54,103 bases of DNA from JACOVP01 sp964390715 (GCA_964390715.1 CAYMIM010000011.1:1-54103), one strand, 5' to 3'. Numbered from the stretch's first letter, positions 25,376 to 33,872 are shown. Notes: generated by a model from the sequence alone, not told the origin. Translations and numbers: made by a program.

Positions 25376-26632
25376 TTGCTCCATCGCGATAAAAGCCATC
25401 AGTTTCTCAAGAAAAAAGTTTGTCTCAATAGAAATCTCGGTCTCGGGCAGACAACCATCTCTGGTGTAGGCATTATTATTGGTGCTGGTATTTACGCCTT
25501 AATTGGTCTCGGTACAGCGACCGCAGGCAACGCTTTATGGTTAGCGTTCGTCATAGGAGCGGTCATTGCTCTACTCACCGGTTTAAGTTATGGTGAATTA
25601 GCTTCGATGTTCGCTCGTGACGCGGAAGAATATGATTACACAAAACATGCTTTCGGAAAAAAAATAGCTTTGATCATCGGTTGTATGCTTATTCTCACAG
25701 CAGTCGTTGCCGTTGCTACAGTTGCTTTAAGTTTCGCGCAATATCTCCACAGTCTTACTAACATGCCTGTCATCATGACTGCGATTATTCTCGTCATCGG
25801 AGTTGCTTCCATAGATTATTGTGGCATCCGACAATCATGTAAAGTAAACACCATTCTCACAATTTTAGGCGTTGGTGGTTTAGTGATGATTATTGCCGCA
25901 GGCTTCAAAAACATTCACACGATCAACTTATTAGAAATGCCCCAAGGTCTCACTGGAGTCTTAAGCGCGTCTGCGTTAATGTTCTTTGCCTACATGGGAT
26001 TTGAAAACGTAGCTCGTCTCACGGAAGAAACAAAAAATCCAAAGAAAACTATTCCAAGAGCTATGATTTTATCTGTCCTCATCTCATCAGTAGTCTACAT
26101 TCTTGTTGCTCTCAGTGTAGTCGCTATCGTGCCTTGGCAGCAGTTAGCGACAGCAGAAGCTCCAATGGCCTTGGTCGCGGAAACATTATGGGGCAAAGGA
26201 GCTTTCATTGTCTTAGCGTTGATCGCGCTCATCTCGACAGCAGGCACAGCGTTGATGGAAATCGTCACTTCTTCTCGCTTCGTCTATGGCATGGCGGGAG
26301 AAAAAGCGTTGCCAAAAATCTTTGGACAGATTGATGAAAAAACATGTACTCCTTATCGAGCTATTGAATTATTATTAGTCTTAAGTATCCTCTTCATTTT
26401 TTTCAAAGATTTAGAGTTAGTCGCCAGCATCGCGACAACAACTTTATTCACCACATTTATTGTGATCAATCTCGCGGTCATTGTTTTAAGATATAAATCT
26501 CCGAACATGCGTCGAGTGTTCAAAGTCCCGGGAAGTATTTTTGGTATTCCAATCATTCCGTTATTTGGTGCGCTAACGTCTGCTGGATTATTGTATTTTA
26601 GTATACAGAACGTGCTCAAGGCGTTAGGGTAA
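25376..26632 (+). CDS. APC-family amino-acid permease
   Basis: The 418-residue protein has about 11-12 hydrophobic segments. Its N-terminus has GVGIIIGAGIYALIGLGTA, the APC substrate-binding G-x-G-I-G-A-G-I type loop, and later FAYMGFENVARLTEETKNPKKTIPRAM, a hallmark of the family. It imports amino acids by proton symport or exchange. The start is TTG at 25376, 6 bases after a strong AAAGAGGTGT ribosome binding site. That 10-base site is exactly complementary to the loop of the RNA candidate at 31964-32068. Confidence 0.9.
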   Translation: MLHRDKSHQFLKKKVCLNRNLGLGQTTISGVGIIIGAGIYALIGLGTATAGNALWLAFVIGAVIALLTGLSYGELASMFARDAEEYDYTKHAFGKKIALIIGCMLILTAVVAVATVALSFAQYLHSLTNMPVIMTAIILVIGVASIDYCGIRQSCKVNTILTILGVGGLVMIIAAGFKNIHTINLLEMPQGLTGVLSASALMFFAYMGFENVARLTEETKNPKKTIPRAMILSVLISSVVYILVALSVVAIVPWQQLATAEAPMALVAETLWGKGAFIVLALIALISTAGTALMEIVTSSRFVYGMAGEKALPKIFGQIDEKTCTPYRAIELLLVLSILFIFFKDLELVASIATTTLFTTFIVINLAVIVLRYKSPNMRRVFKVPGSIFGIPIIPLFGALTSAGLLYFSIQNVLKALG

Positions 26633-26711
26633 ATCGAAATCACCATAGAAAAGAGTCAAAAGATACCTTTTTAAATCTCAAGAGATGTTAGTCAGCTAAA
26701 GAGGTGATCGT

Positions 26712-27017
26712 ATGCCAGCGGCTAAAAAAACAGCTCCAAAAGCTAAACAAGAAGAAGCAATTCTCTATGATTTCTACGGTACAGAATGTCCACACTGTAT
26801 AGAGATGGATCCCTTAATTGAACGTTTACAAAAAGAAGAAAAAGTCAAAGTTACTAAGCTAGAAGTCTGGCATAATTCGCAAAATCAAAAAATATTCGAG
26901 CAGTTAGACAATGGTAAATGTGGTGGTGTCCCATTCTTCTACAATACAAAAACAAAAAAATATCTCTGTGGCAGTTGTGATTATGCGACATTCAAGAAGT
27001 GGGCATTAGGAAAGTAA
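26712..27017 (+). CDS. Thioredoxin-fold protein with CPHC active site
   Basis: The 101-residue protein starts after an AAAGAGGTGATCGT ribosome binding site. After a Lys/Ala-rich N-terminus of 18 residues it has a glutaredoxin/thioredoxin-like core with FYGTECPHCIEM, giving C-P-H-C near residues 27-30, and GGVPFF, the cis-proline region. A second pair, C-G-S-C, occurs near residue 90 and may form another disulfide or metal site. It is likely a cytoplasmic thiol oxidoreductase; the partner is unknown. Confidence 0.8.
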   Translation: MPAAKKTAPKAKQEEAILYDFYGTECPHCIEMDPLIERLQKEEKVKVTKLEVWHNSQNQKIFEQLDNGKCGGVPFFYNTKTKKYLCGSCDYATFKKWALGK

Positions 27018-27036
27018 GGAGTAGAGAAAAAAGAGG

Positions 27037-28116
27037 ATGATTGAGCACTTTAATCCACTAGAAGGAAAGTTTCTGCAGATCTTAGATAAAGACGGTGCTA
27101 TTGATAAACTCCTAGAACCAAAACTCTCGTCAGCAGATCTCAAAAAAATCTATGAGACTATGGTCTTAACCAGAATGGCAGACACTAAAGCATTAGCTTT
27201 ACAACGGTCTGGTCGCATGGGAACATTCGCGCAAGTCCTCGGTCAAGAAGCGCAAGTTGCTGTGGGTTTGGCAATGCAAAAACAAGATTGGTTCTTTCCC
27301 TCATTTCGTGAATTAGGAATTTTACTCGCGCGTGGTTCTCCACTAGAAGGATTTTATCTCACATTCATGGGATGTGAAGAAGGCAATAGATCTCCAAAAG
27401 ACATTAACAATTTTCCTGTTTCAGTTCCAGTAGGTTCACAAACGTTGCATGGAGTCGGTGTGGCGATGGCGGCAAAAATAAAAGGAGATAAAGTAGTCAC
27501 AGTCGCGGCATTAGGTGATGGTGGAACATCAGAAGGAGATTTTCACGAAGCCATGAACTTCGCTGGAGTCTTCAAAGCGCCTTGTGTGTTATTCTGTCAA
27601 AATAATCAATGGGCAATATCTACTCCACGAACTATCCAGACTGCAAGTAGAACAATCGCACAAAAAGCTAACGCTTATGGGTTTCAAGGAATTCAAGTAG
27701 ATGGTAATGATGCTCTAGCAATTTACGCGGCCACAAAAGAAGCGGTTGAGCATGCACGACAAGGAAAAGGTCCAACATTAATCGAATCACTTACCTATCG
27801 AATTGGCCCACACACCACAGCGGATGATCCAACACTCTATCGATCAGAAAAAGAAGTCAAATATTGGCAAGAACGTGATCCCATCAAGCGCTTCAAAATC
27901 TATTTACAGAAAAAAGGCATCTGGAACAAAAAATATGAAGAAGATTTAATAAAAAAATGCACAAAACAAATAGAAGAGGCGGTCGCGAAAGCGGAAAAAA
28001 TTGCTAAAGCGACAAAACCAGAAGACATGTTCAAATATATGTATGAGAAAATGACACCAGAGCTCAAAGAGCAATTCGAATATCTCCAAGAAAATCTAGG
28101 GGCGAAGGAGGAATGA
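27037..28116 (+). CDS. pdhA: Pyruvate/2-oxoacid dehydrogenase E1 alpha subunit
   Basis: The 359-residue protein has the thiamine-diphosphate motif from GDGGTSEGDFHEAMNF to the CQNNQWAIS segment (G-D-G to N-N), and YRIGPHTTADDPT near 250, all typical of PDH/BCKDH-type E1 alpha. With E1 beta and E2 it forms the complex that decarboxylates a 2-oxoacid, most likely pyruvate, to an acyl-CoA. The E3 dihydrolipoamide dehydrogenase is not in the window. The stop overlaps the lipB start by four bases (ATGA). Confidence 0.95.
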   Translation: MIEHFNPLEGKFLQILDKDGAIDKLLEPKLSSADLKKIYETMVLTRMADTKALALQRSGRMGTFAQVLGQEAQVAVGLAMQKQDWFFPSFRELGILLARGSPLEGFYLTFMGCEEGNRSPKDINNFPVSVPVGSQTLHGVGVAMAAKIKGDKVVTVAALGDGGTSEGDFHEAMNFAGVFKAPCVLFCQNNQWAISTPRTIQTASRTIAQKANAYGFQGIQVDGNDALAIYAATKEAVEHARQGKGPTLIESLTYRIGPHTTADDPTLYRSEKEVKYWQERDPIKRFKIYLQKKGIWNKKYEEDLIKKCTKQIEEAVAKAEKIAKATKPEDMFKYMYEKMTPELKEQFEYLQENLGAKEE

Positions 28117-28940
28117 GTTTGGAACAGCGTGTTGCTTATTGGGTTGATGCAGGAATAACTAAATATACTGATATGTATACAATTCAACAAAGAGTAGCAG
28201 CCTTGAGAGAAGCAGGAGCAGTTGGTGATGTTATTATAGCTACACAACATCTTCCAGAAGTAAATTTTGGAAGCAGTAAAAAAGATAATGAATTTAGTGA
28301 AACACTCTTAAGTGAAACCTACAGGGCAAAAGGAGTTGGTTATACAAGAGCAGATATTATAGAAACATTAAAAGCCCAAGGTATTGATTTTTCTGAAACA
28401 GCTCGTGGTGGGGGAGCAACAGTGCTAGCACCAGGTCAATTGGTATTCTACCCTATAGTAGATCATAAGTTATTAACAAGTGGGTCAACAGACGTAACAC
28501 ATTATAAAAGATTACTCGATCAAATTCTCTACAATGTAATTCAACAATGGAATGTACCTAATCTAGAAATTGCAAATGGTCCAATACAAACAACAAAAGG
28601 TGAAAGAGAAAGACGTGATGTATGGACAACGATCGATGGACATAGCTACAAAATCGGTTCAAAAGGAATACAACTAGGAAATAAGGCAGCACAGGGTGGT
28701 TTTGTTATTTATGCTCACCAAGAAGGTGTTGAACCTTTCAAACATATACATGCATGTGGTTATCGTCCAGAAGAAGTAGGAGTTATTTCAATTGAACAAG
28801 CAACAGGAAAAAAACCAAATGCAAAACAAATAGTAGAAAGAACAAAACAAGAACTTATGAAAATATTTGGATATCAAAAAATGATTCCTATTCATCTAGA
28901 TCAAATCGCGAGAAGTGAGGAATTCCATGTCCCAGCTTAA
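28113..28940 (+). CDS. lipB: LipB-like octanoyltransferase inserted in the pdh operon
   Basis: The 275-residue protein matches LipB, which transfers octanoate (or lipoate) to the lipoyl domain of E2. It has RGGGATVLAPGQLVFYPI (98-115; the usual R-G-G-x-x-T-Y-H-G-P-G-Q-L with Y-H-G changed to V-L-A), Lys180 in YKIGSKGIQ, and the catalytic cysteine as Cys215 in HIHACGY. It is longer than typical bacterial LipB and clearly more AT-rich than pdhA and pdhB around it, which suggests separate acquisition. Its position between E1 genes supports service to this complex. The last 14 bases overlap the pdhB start. Confidence 0.8.
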   Translation: MSLEQRVAYWVDAGITKYTDMYTIQQRVAALREAGAVGDVIIATQHLPEVNFGSSKKDNEFSETLLSETYRAKGVGYTRADIIETLKAQGIDFSETARGGGATVLAPGQLVFYPIVDHKLLTSGSTDVTHYKRLLDQILYNVIQQWNVPNLEIANGPIQTTKGERERRDVWTTIDGHSYKIGSKGIQLGNKAAQGGFVIYAHQEGVEPFKHIHACGYRPEEVGVISIEQATGKKPNAKQIVERTKQELMKIFGYQKMIPIHLDQIARSEEFHVPA

Positions 28941-29904
28941 CATTGTCGAAGCGATCAATCTCGCTTTGCATCAGGAAATGAAAAGAGACAAGTCAGTCGT
29001 AGTGTTGGGTGAAGATGTTGGTCACGAAGGTGGAGTGTTCAGAGTCACAACGGGGTTGCAAAAAAAATATGGAGCAGCAAGAGTTATGGATACGCCATTG
29101 GCAGAATCAGGAATTGTAGGTACATCGATAGGTATGGCCGCATACGGATTAAAACCAGTTGCAGAAATTCAGTTCGATGGTTTCGTCTATCCAGCATTCA
29201 ATCAATTAATTTCACACGCTGCACGTATTCGTAACCGCTCACGCGGAAGATTTTCTTGTCCTATGGTGTTGCGTGTTCCCTATGGTGGAGGCATTCGCGC
29301 GTTAGAACATCACTCAGAAAGTATGGAAGCGCTCTATGCGCATGTCCCTGGATTAAAAGTAGTCATTCCTTCTTCCCCCAGTGAAGCGAAAGGATTGCTC
29401 ATCGCGGCCATCCGTGATCCAGATCCAGTTATTTTCTTCGAGCCAAAAAGAATTTATCGAGCTATCAAAGAAGACGTCTCAGAAAAAGAATATGTCATCC
29501 CTCTAGGCAAAGCAAAAATACTTCAAGAAGGAAATGATGTCACTTTAATCGCTTGGGGTTCTATGATAAGAGAATGTCAGCGTGCGGCGGATAAAATAAA
29601 AGAAAAAAATATTTCTTGTGAAATTATAGATGTGAGAACTATTTGTCCATTAGACTCAGAAACTATTCTAGCGTCAGTCAAAAAAACTGGTCGTTGTATT
29701 ATTGTCCATGAAGCGCCTCGCTCAGGTGGTTGGGGAGCGGAAATCGCGGCGCGTATCCAGGAAAAAGATATGCTTAATCTCAAAGCGCCTATCCAACGAG
29801 TCACTGGTTTCGACACAGTCTTCCCTTATTATCAAAATGAAAACAATTATCTACCCAATCCCGAGCGTATTTGCAAAGCCATTGATGAGGTGATGACATT
29901 CTAA
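28927..29904 (+). CDS. pdhB: Pyruvate/2-oxoacid dehydrogenase E1 beta subunit
   Basis: The 325-residue protein (ATG at 28927 after GTGAGGAATTCC; an upstream in-frame ATG at 28915 has no such site) has GEDVGHEGGVFRVT near residue 25, DTPLAESGIVG, and EHHSESMEALYAHVPGLKVV, the E1 beta phosphate/TPP-facing block. It pairs with E1 alpha as an alpha2-beta2 tetramer. The TAATG junction with the E2 gene overlaps by one base. Confidence 0.95.
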   Translation: MSQLNIVEAINLALHQEMKRDKSVVVLGEDVGHEGGVFRVTTGLQKKYGAARVMDTPLAESGIVGTSIGMAAYGLKPVAEIQFDGFVYPAFNQLISHAARIRNRSRGRFSCPMVLRVPYGGGIRALEHHSESMEALYAHVPGLKVVIPSSPSEAKGLLIAAIRDPDPVIFFEPKRIYRAIKEDVSEKEYVIPLGKAKILQEGNDVTLIAWGSMIRECQRAADKIKEKNISCEIIDVRTICPLDSETILASVKKTGRCIIVHEAPRSGGWGAEIAARIQEKDMLNLKAPIQRVTGFDTVFPYYQNENNYLPNPERICKAIDEVMTF

Positions 29905-31178
29905 TGGACTTCAAATTCCCAGACGTCGGAGAGGGCATTACAGAAGGAGAGATTGTAGAGTGGCTAGTCAAAGAAGGAGAAGTCATTAAGCAGGATCAAG
30001 TCGTCGCTAAAGTAGAAACAGATAAAGCGGTCGTTGATATTCCTTCACCAGTCGCTGGAAAAGTCGCGAAAATTCTCGTCCCAAAGGGAAAAGTAGTCAA
30101 AGTAGGTCAAGTCATGATTGTTATTGATGAAAAAGGAAAAGCATCCAGTACAAAAACAACAGTAAAAACAAAAAAAGAAACAAAAACAGAAAAAAAATTC
30201 AAATCTGTCGGAGTCGTCGGAGAATTAGAAGAAGCTGAAGACATTCCAACACCAACCTTTACACAAAAAACAGAAGTGCGAAATACAGAACACGAAGATA
30301 TTCTCGCAATGCCAGCAATCCGTAAACTCGCAAAAGAACTAGGTGTTGATGTATCAGAGGTCAAAGGCTCTGGAGCGCATGGACAGGTCACAGAAGACGA
30401 TGTAAATAACGCAGCGCCAACAGAAAAGAAAATAGTGACGCGTTCAGACATTAAAGTCGTCAAGAAATATGACTTCTATGGCTATGTCGAACACATTCCG
30501 CTACACGGCTTAAGAAAAACAATCGCGAATAACATGATTAAATCACAGTTATCAACAGCTTTGGTCACGCACATGGACGAATGCGACGTCACGCATTTGG
30601 TAGAAATTCGAGAGAAAGAAAAAGACAAGTGCGAAAAAGAAGGTGTCCATTTGACATATCTTCCATTCATTGTCAAGGCACTCATACCTGCGTTAGAAAA
30701 ACATTCGTTACTCAATGCGACAATAGACGACATCAACCAGGAAATTATTCTCAAAAAATACTATAACATAGGAATAGCGGTAGACACCGACGAAGGATTA
30801 ATTGTTCCCGTCGTAAAGAATGTCAGAGAGAAAAAGCTCATCGATATCGCGCGTGAAATTACTACTTTGGCAACTACAGCAAGAAACAGAACCATAGATC
30901 TAGCAGACATGAAAGGTGGCACTTTTACCATCACCAATATCGGCAGTCTTGGAGGCACTTACGCAACACCCATTATCAATTATCCCGAAGTAGCTAATCT
31001 TGGTCTAGGAAAAATCCAAGAGAGACCTGTCGTGTACAAAGGAAAAATAGAAGTCAGACATATGTTAACTTTATCCTTGTCTTTCGATCACAGGATTATT
31101 GATGGCGCTGAAGCTGCTCGCTTCTTGAACGATGTCATGATTCATCTAGAAGATCCTGATTTATTTTTAATAGAATAA
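29904..31178 (+). CDS. pdhC: Dihydrolipoamide acyltransferase E2
   Basis: The 424-residue E2 has one N-terminal lipoyl domain with the lipoylated lysine in ETDKAVVDIP near residue 42, a charged Lys/Thr linker, a peripheral-subunit-binding domain (AIRKLAKELGVDVSEVKGSG, near 136-155) and a C-terminal catalytic domain. The active-site SFDHRIIDG lies near 394. It forms the core of the complex and passes the acyl group to CoA. The lipoyl domain is the likely substrate of the LipB encoded two genes upstream. Confidence 0.95.
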   Translation: MDFKFPDVGEGITEGEIVEWLVKEGEVIKQDQVVAKVETDKAVVDIPSPVAGKVAKILVPKGKVVKVGQVMIVIDEKGKASSTKTTVKTKKETKTEKKFKSVGVVGELEEAEDIPTPTFTQKTEVRNTEHEDILAMPAIRKLAKELGVDVSEVKGSGAHGQVTEDDVNNAAPTEKKIVTRSDIKVVKKYDFYGYVEHIPLHGLRKTIANNMIKSQLSTALVTHMDECDVTHLVEIREKEKDKCEKEGVHLTYLPFIVKALIPALEKHSLLNATIDDINQEIILKKYYNIGIAVDTDEGLIVPVVKNVREKKLIDIAREITTLATTARNRTIDLADMKGGTFTITNIGSLGGTYATPIINYPEVANLGLGKIQERPVVYKGKIEVRHMLTLSLSFDHRIIDGAEAARFLNDVMIHLEDPDLFLIE

Positions 31179-31181
31179 AAG

Positions 31182-31592
31182 TTAAATAGGAATGGCAAGA
31201 TAAGCAAGTGGACCTTGATAAGCGGCAACTTTAGGGATGGTAGTGATGAGTGAAGGAAGTTCTCCTCCATAAATCTTAACTAAAGGCTTGTTATGCTCCC
31301 CCCTAATTTGAAAAGCATTACAAGGATCTTGAGAGGTAGCCATGCTTTCTTGTAAAACAGCGAGAATTTGATCTAAATCTTTTTTAGGAAAAATACTGGA
31401 AGGTCCGGGAGTTTCAAAACCAAAAGGAACTGGTGTGCGGAAGAGTTGAAATTGTGGACTTTCCGTGCGTGCTGCTACGACTAAAATATTTTTAGGCAAT
31501 ACAGAAAGAAGAGAGTAAATTTGATTGATATAAGTTTCCTGTCTAATGATCTGAATATCTTGCAGATAAGTTGGGGAAATAAAGTGTTCCAC
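31182..31592 (-). CDS. Hypothetical 136-residue protein
   Basis: An alpha/beta soluble protein with no recognised motif. It has a strand NILVVAARTES near residue 35 and a Pro-rich segment near 53-66. The start is a GTG at 31590-31592, about 25 bases after a minus-strand TATA (CTTATAAAGC, 31616-31625), so it is probably leaderless. It is convergent with pdhC, 3 bases apart. Confidence 0.55.
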   Translation of the reverse strand: MEHFISPTYLQDIQIIRQETYINQIYSLLSVLPKNILVVAARTESPQFQLFRTPVPFGFETPGPSSIFPKKDLDQILAVLQESMATSQDPCNAFQIRGEHNKPLVKIYGGELPSLITTIPKVAAYQGPLAYLAIPI

Positions 31593-31633
31593 AGTCTATA
31601 TACTCTAGAATATGCTTTATAAGTTTAACGTTT

Positions 31634-31921
31634 TTACACGCCAAGAAGTTCTCGTACTTCTTCTGTTGGTTTCCAAGGAGGATTAAAAGTGATATCAACT
31701 TTAACCGTTGTTACGCCTTTTAATTCTTTAACACGCTTTTCTACATCCGCAATCATCATCGGACCAAAGGGGCACATAGGTGAAGTCAATGTCATGCGAA
31801 TAATAATTTTTGTTTTCTCAATAGTAATCGTGTAAATTAATCCTAAAGTCCAGAGATCTAATCCTAATTCAGGGTCTTGTACTTTTTTCAGTTGCTGGAT
31901 AACTTGTTGTTCTGTAGGCAT
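31634..31921 (-). CDS. SufT/MIP18-like (DUF59) Fe-S cluster assembly protein
   Basis: The 95-residue protein is a stand-alone DUF59 domain. It has the family opening V-Q-D-P-E-L-G-L-D-L-W-T-L-G-L-I-Y, the TSPMCPFG loop with the conserved cysteine near 50, and the ending FNPPWKP. DUF59 proteins help mature Fe-S proteins. The ATG at 31919-31921 is preferred to an upstream TTG because a minus-strand TATA (CTTTATTAAG, 31941-31951) lies about 25 bases before it. Confidence 0.88.
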   Translation of the reverse strand: MPTEQQVIQQLKKVQDPELGLDLWTLGLIYTITIEKTKIIIRMTLTSPMCPFGPMMIADVEKRVKELKGVTTVKVDITFNPPWKPTEEVRELLGV

Positions 31922-31963
31922 AGTAACCAACTAGGAAAAGAACTTAATAAAGCTTGTGAGTGA

Positions 31964-32068
31964 CAATCTTGAGGAGGACAGCTGGTCACTAAAACGCGAG
32001 TGGAAAAGTACACCTCTTTTTCCCCGCAGAATAATGATGGGTTACAGATGGTCCTCCCTCAAGGATTG
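31964..32068 (+). ncRNA. Candidate structured RNA with anti-SD-like loop (strand uncertain)
   Basis: The ends pair: CAATC-TTGAGG-AGGAC (31964-31979) with GTCCT-C-CCTCAA-G-GATTG (32051-32068), 16 pairs with two single-base bulges. Inside are a small CACT/AGTG hairpin and a second hairpin GGAAAA (32002-32007) with TTTTCC (32018-32023) whose 10-base loop is GTACACCTCT. The bases 32011-32026 recur exactly at 54061-54076. The gap between the divergent SufT and GT2 genes is otherwise empty. No well-placed promoter was found on the plus strand. On the minus strand the element would lie upstream of the SufT promoter. The fold is by eye only. Confidence 0.45.
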
Positions 32069-32131
32069 AGTAGAAAAGTTATAAGAAATGTTAGTTATAG
32101 AACCTAAACTCATGAAGAAAGTAAGGGAGAA

Positions 32132-32173
32132 CTGATATATAAACCTAACGTTGCGTGAGCAGCCAAATATATA
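32132..32173 (+). promoter_or_regulatory. Two TATA-like elements before the GT2-TPR gene
   Basis: Two AT-rich boxes, tgatatataaac (from 32134) and aaatatatatagg (from 32164), lie about 60 and 30 bases before the ATG at 32198. The closer one fits a leaderless or short-leader transcript; a possible purine-rich ribosome binding site AGGAGAA follows it. Confidence 0.4.
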
Positions 32174-32197
32174 TAGGAGAACTGCGTCAGAAAAAAC

Positions 32198-33100
32198 ATG
32201 AGCGTCAGTCTCTGCATGATTGTCCGTGACGAAGAGTGGTACATAGAGAAAACATTGCAGTCCGTCAAAGAATTAGTAGATGAAATCATTATTGTGGACG
32301 CGGGATCCGTGGACAGAACAATCCCGATAGCGAAAAAATATACAAAAAATGTCTTCTCCTACAAATGGGACAATAATTTCAGTAACGCGCGCAATTTTTC
32401 TTTATCCAAGGCGACCAAAGAATGGATTCTGGTGCTGGACGCTGATGAAACACTCAGCAAAGATGATCATGAGCTTATCAAAGAGCTAACAAAAAACAAG
32501 CGGTACGATGCTTACACATTCATTCAGGTAAGCTACACCAACGACCAAAAGCTGCTCGGCTTCCAGATGGCGCGGCAACGAATAGCGGAAACAAAAGAGT
32601 TCTTAGGGTTCATCAGTTGTAACATTATTCGTCTCTTCAGAAACAAAAGAGGCGTACAATTCGCTAATCCTGTCCACGAGTCTGTTGACGCCAGCATCAA
32701 AGACAAAGAAAAGATCATGCGGACGATGATTCCTATCCACCATTACCAGTTTGAAAAAGGAGAGCGTGTCCACAAGGCAAAGCAGCTCCAATATTTAAAA
32801 ATCTACGAAGACAAGATCGATGAGTTTGAAAATAAAGCGAAAGTATACAGGGACATGGCAATCATTCACTATAATTTCAAGGAAGATTATCCAAAAGCTA
32901 TTCAATTCTACAAAAAATCTTTGCTCTTGAATCCAAATAACATCAAAACATACATCGGACTAGCGGTCGCTTATATAAAAAACAAACAAGTAGAGGAAGC
33001 AGCACAGGTCATTAGAGAAGCAGAAAAAATCAATCCGCAAAACTCAGAAGTCCTCAAAATCAAGCAGTATGTGCAACGGGTAAAAGAACTCATAAAATAA
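32198..33100 (+). CDS. GT2 glycosyltransferase with C-terminal TPR repeats
   Basis: The 300-residue protein has a GT-A family 2 domain: start VSLCMIVRDEEWYIEKTL, IIIVDAGSVDRT near 37-48 and the metal-binding VLDADET near 81. Residues 215-300 form TPR-like helices (YPKAIQFYKKSLLLNPNNIK). No membrane segment is seen. The arrangement resembles soluble GT2-TPR transferases that glycosylate proteins or lipid-linked sugars. Acceptor and sugar are unknown. Confidence 0.88.
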   Translation: MSVSLCMIVRDEEWYIEKTLQSVKELVDEIIIVDAGSVDRTIPIAKKYTKNVFSYKWDNNFSNARNFSLSKATKEWILVLDADETLSKDDHELIKELTKNKRYDAYTFIQVSYTNDQKLLGFQMARQRIAETKEFLGFISCNIIRLFRNKRGVQFANPVHESVDASIKDKEKIMRTMIPIHHYQFEKGERVHKAKQLQYLKIYEDKIDEFENKAKVYRDMAIIHYNFKEDYPKAIQFYKKSLLLNPNNIKTYIGLAVAYIKNKQVEEAAQVIREAEKINPQNSEVLKIKQYVQRVKELIK

Positions 33101-33142
33101 AGAACAAGCGAAAAGAGTTAGTGCAAGACTTAAATAAATAAT

Positions 33143-33373
33143 TTATTCAACTCTAGTGCACGCTAAACATTTCTTCCAGAAGAATAAAGCTTTCACACCA
33201 GAAAAAACAACTATGCCATACACTATTTGTTTCAGCAGATTATCAGGAATAAAGTCAACAATGTTAAGATTATAAAAGCCATAAGCTCCCCAATTGAATG
33301 CCGCAAGTATCAAAATAAAGAGACAGATATTATCTAGCCAGCTCACCTCAGGCATATTAGGGAAAAACGCCAT
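33143..33373 (-). CDS. DUF378-family small membrane protein
   Basis: The 76-residue protein has two membrane segments with the family's first-helix ending AAFNWGAYGFYNLNIVDF (A-x-N-W-G) and a second helix IVYGIVVFSGVKALFF. A C-x-x-C pair follows the second helix. DUF378 proteins are of unknown function and common in small genomes. Confidence 0.8.
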   Translation of the reverse strand: MAFFPNMPEVSWLDNICLFILILAAFNWGAYGFYNLNIVDFIPDNLLKQIVYGIVVFSGVKALFFWKKCLACTRVE

Positions 33374-33471
33374 AGAGAAAAAAAGTCAAGCTTCCTTATA
33401 AGAGTTGCGATAGTGAAATGCAGTAGGACACCACAAGCTTTAAAAGAAGAAAGAATGAGCATCTAAAGCAC

Positions 33472-33579
33472 ATGAAACGCAGTTCTAGACGTTGGAAGAA
33501 AAAGAGGCAGATGCGCTGGAAATGGCAGCGAAAGAGAATCCGACGTGAGAAACGAAGACGTAAAGCTCAAGCTTCATAA
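33472..33579 (+). CDS. rpl41e: Ribosomal protein eL41 (L41e)
   Basis: A 35-residue peptide that is about 60% Arg/Lys. From Met14 it matches the 25-residue eL41 pattern M-R-x-K-W-x-x-K-R-x-R-R-x-K-R. The first ATG at 33472 lies about 27 bases after a gctttaaaag TATA element (33437-33446), so a leaderless transcript starting there would give a 13-residue basic extension. Start at Met14 (33511) is the alternative. eL41 is a single helix at the ribosomal subunit interface. A T-rich terminator follows, then the rRNA operon. Confidence 0.85.
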   Translation: MKRSSRRWKKKRQMRWKWQRKRIRREKRRRKAQAS

Positions 33580-33609
33580 TTTTCTATTTTTTTATTTCCT
33601 TTTTTCAGA
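33580..33609 (+). terminator. T-rich terminator after eL41
   Basis: Directly after the eL41 stop come runs of thymidines (ttttctatttttttatttcc then tttttt). Oligo-T tracts without a strong hairpin are the usual intrinsic termination signal in archaea. Confidence 0.55.
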
Positions 33610-33689
33610 AAAATTTTATTTTTTGTAATGTTCTTTCAATATCTCAAGAATCACTACACAACCGCAAAAGAATCACAAAAAAGCGATAG

Positions 33690-33698
33690 CTTTATAAA
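33690..33698 (+). promoter_or_regulatory. rRNA operon TATA box
   Basis: The element ctttataaa lies 230 bases before the 16S 5' end, preceded by purine-rich AAAAAAGCGATAG that may act as BRE. Transcription should start near 33716. It is the only good TATA in the 348-base gap between eL41 and the 16S. Confidence 0.55.
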
Positions 33699-33767
33699 TC
33701 AGTTTTTGACTCAAACACCTACCATGCATGAAGAATAAGTACTGAAAACAATTCACTATTCTTCTCA

Positions 33768-33872
33768 ATGTTTTTTAACGCTCAAAACAAGATGCTCGGA
33801 GCGATGATGAGCATGTTGGACATGAGTACGTACCAACGTATGATGGATGACACGTCGAATAGTGCGATATAA
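33768..33872 (+). CDS. Possible Met-rich 34-residue ORF in the rRNA leader
   Basis: An ATG-to-TAA frame encodes 34 residues, of which nine are Met (for example KMLGAMMSMLDM). It begins about 50 bases after the predicted rRNA transcription start and its 3' end overlaps the 16S processing stem. There is no clear ribosome binding site. It may be chance, or a leader peptide; nothing else is visible in this stretch of the leader. Confidence 0.2.
   Translation: MFFNAQNKMLGAMMSMLDMSTYQRMMDDTSNSAI
33846..33872 (+). promoter_or_regulatory. 16S pre-rRNA processing stem, 5' arm
   Basis: GATGAC (33846-33851) pairs with GTCATC (35433-35438), and TCGAATAG (33855-33862) with CTATTCGA (35423-35430), separated by a 3-nt bulge on one side and 2 nt on the other. 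A further TATAA/TTATA helix follows. This brackets the 16S and is the expected substrate for archaeal splicing-endonuclease processing of pre-16S. Confidence 0.7.

Noticed and set aside
31964..32068. Interpretation of the structured element as SRP 7S RNA or a C/D-box RNA
   Set aside because: There is no SRP helix 8 GGAAGG..AGCA motif and no clear paired C and D boxes, so it is left as an unassigned RNA.
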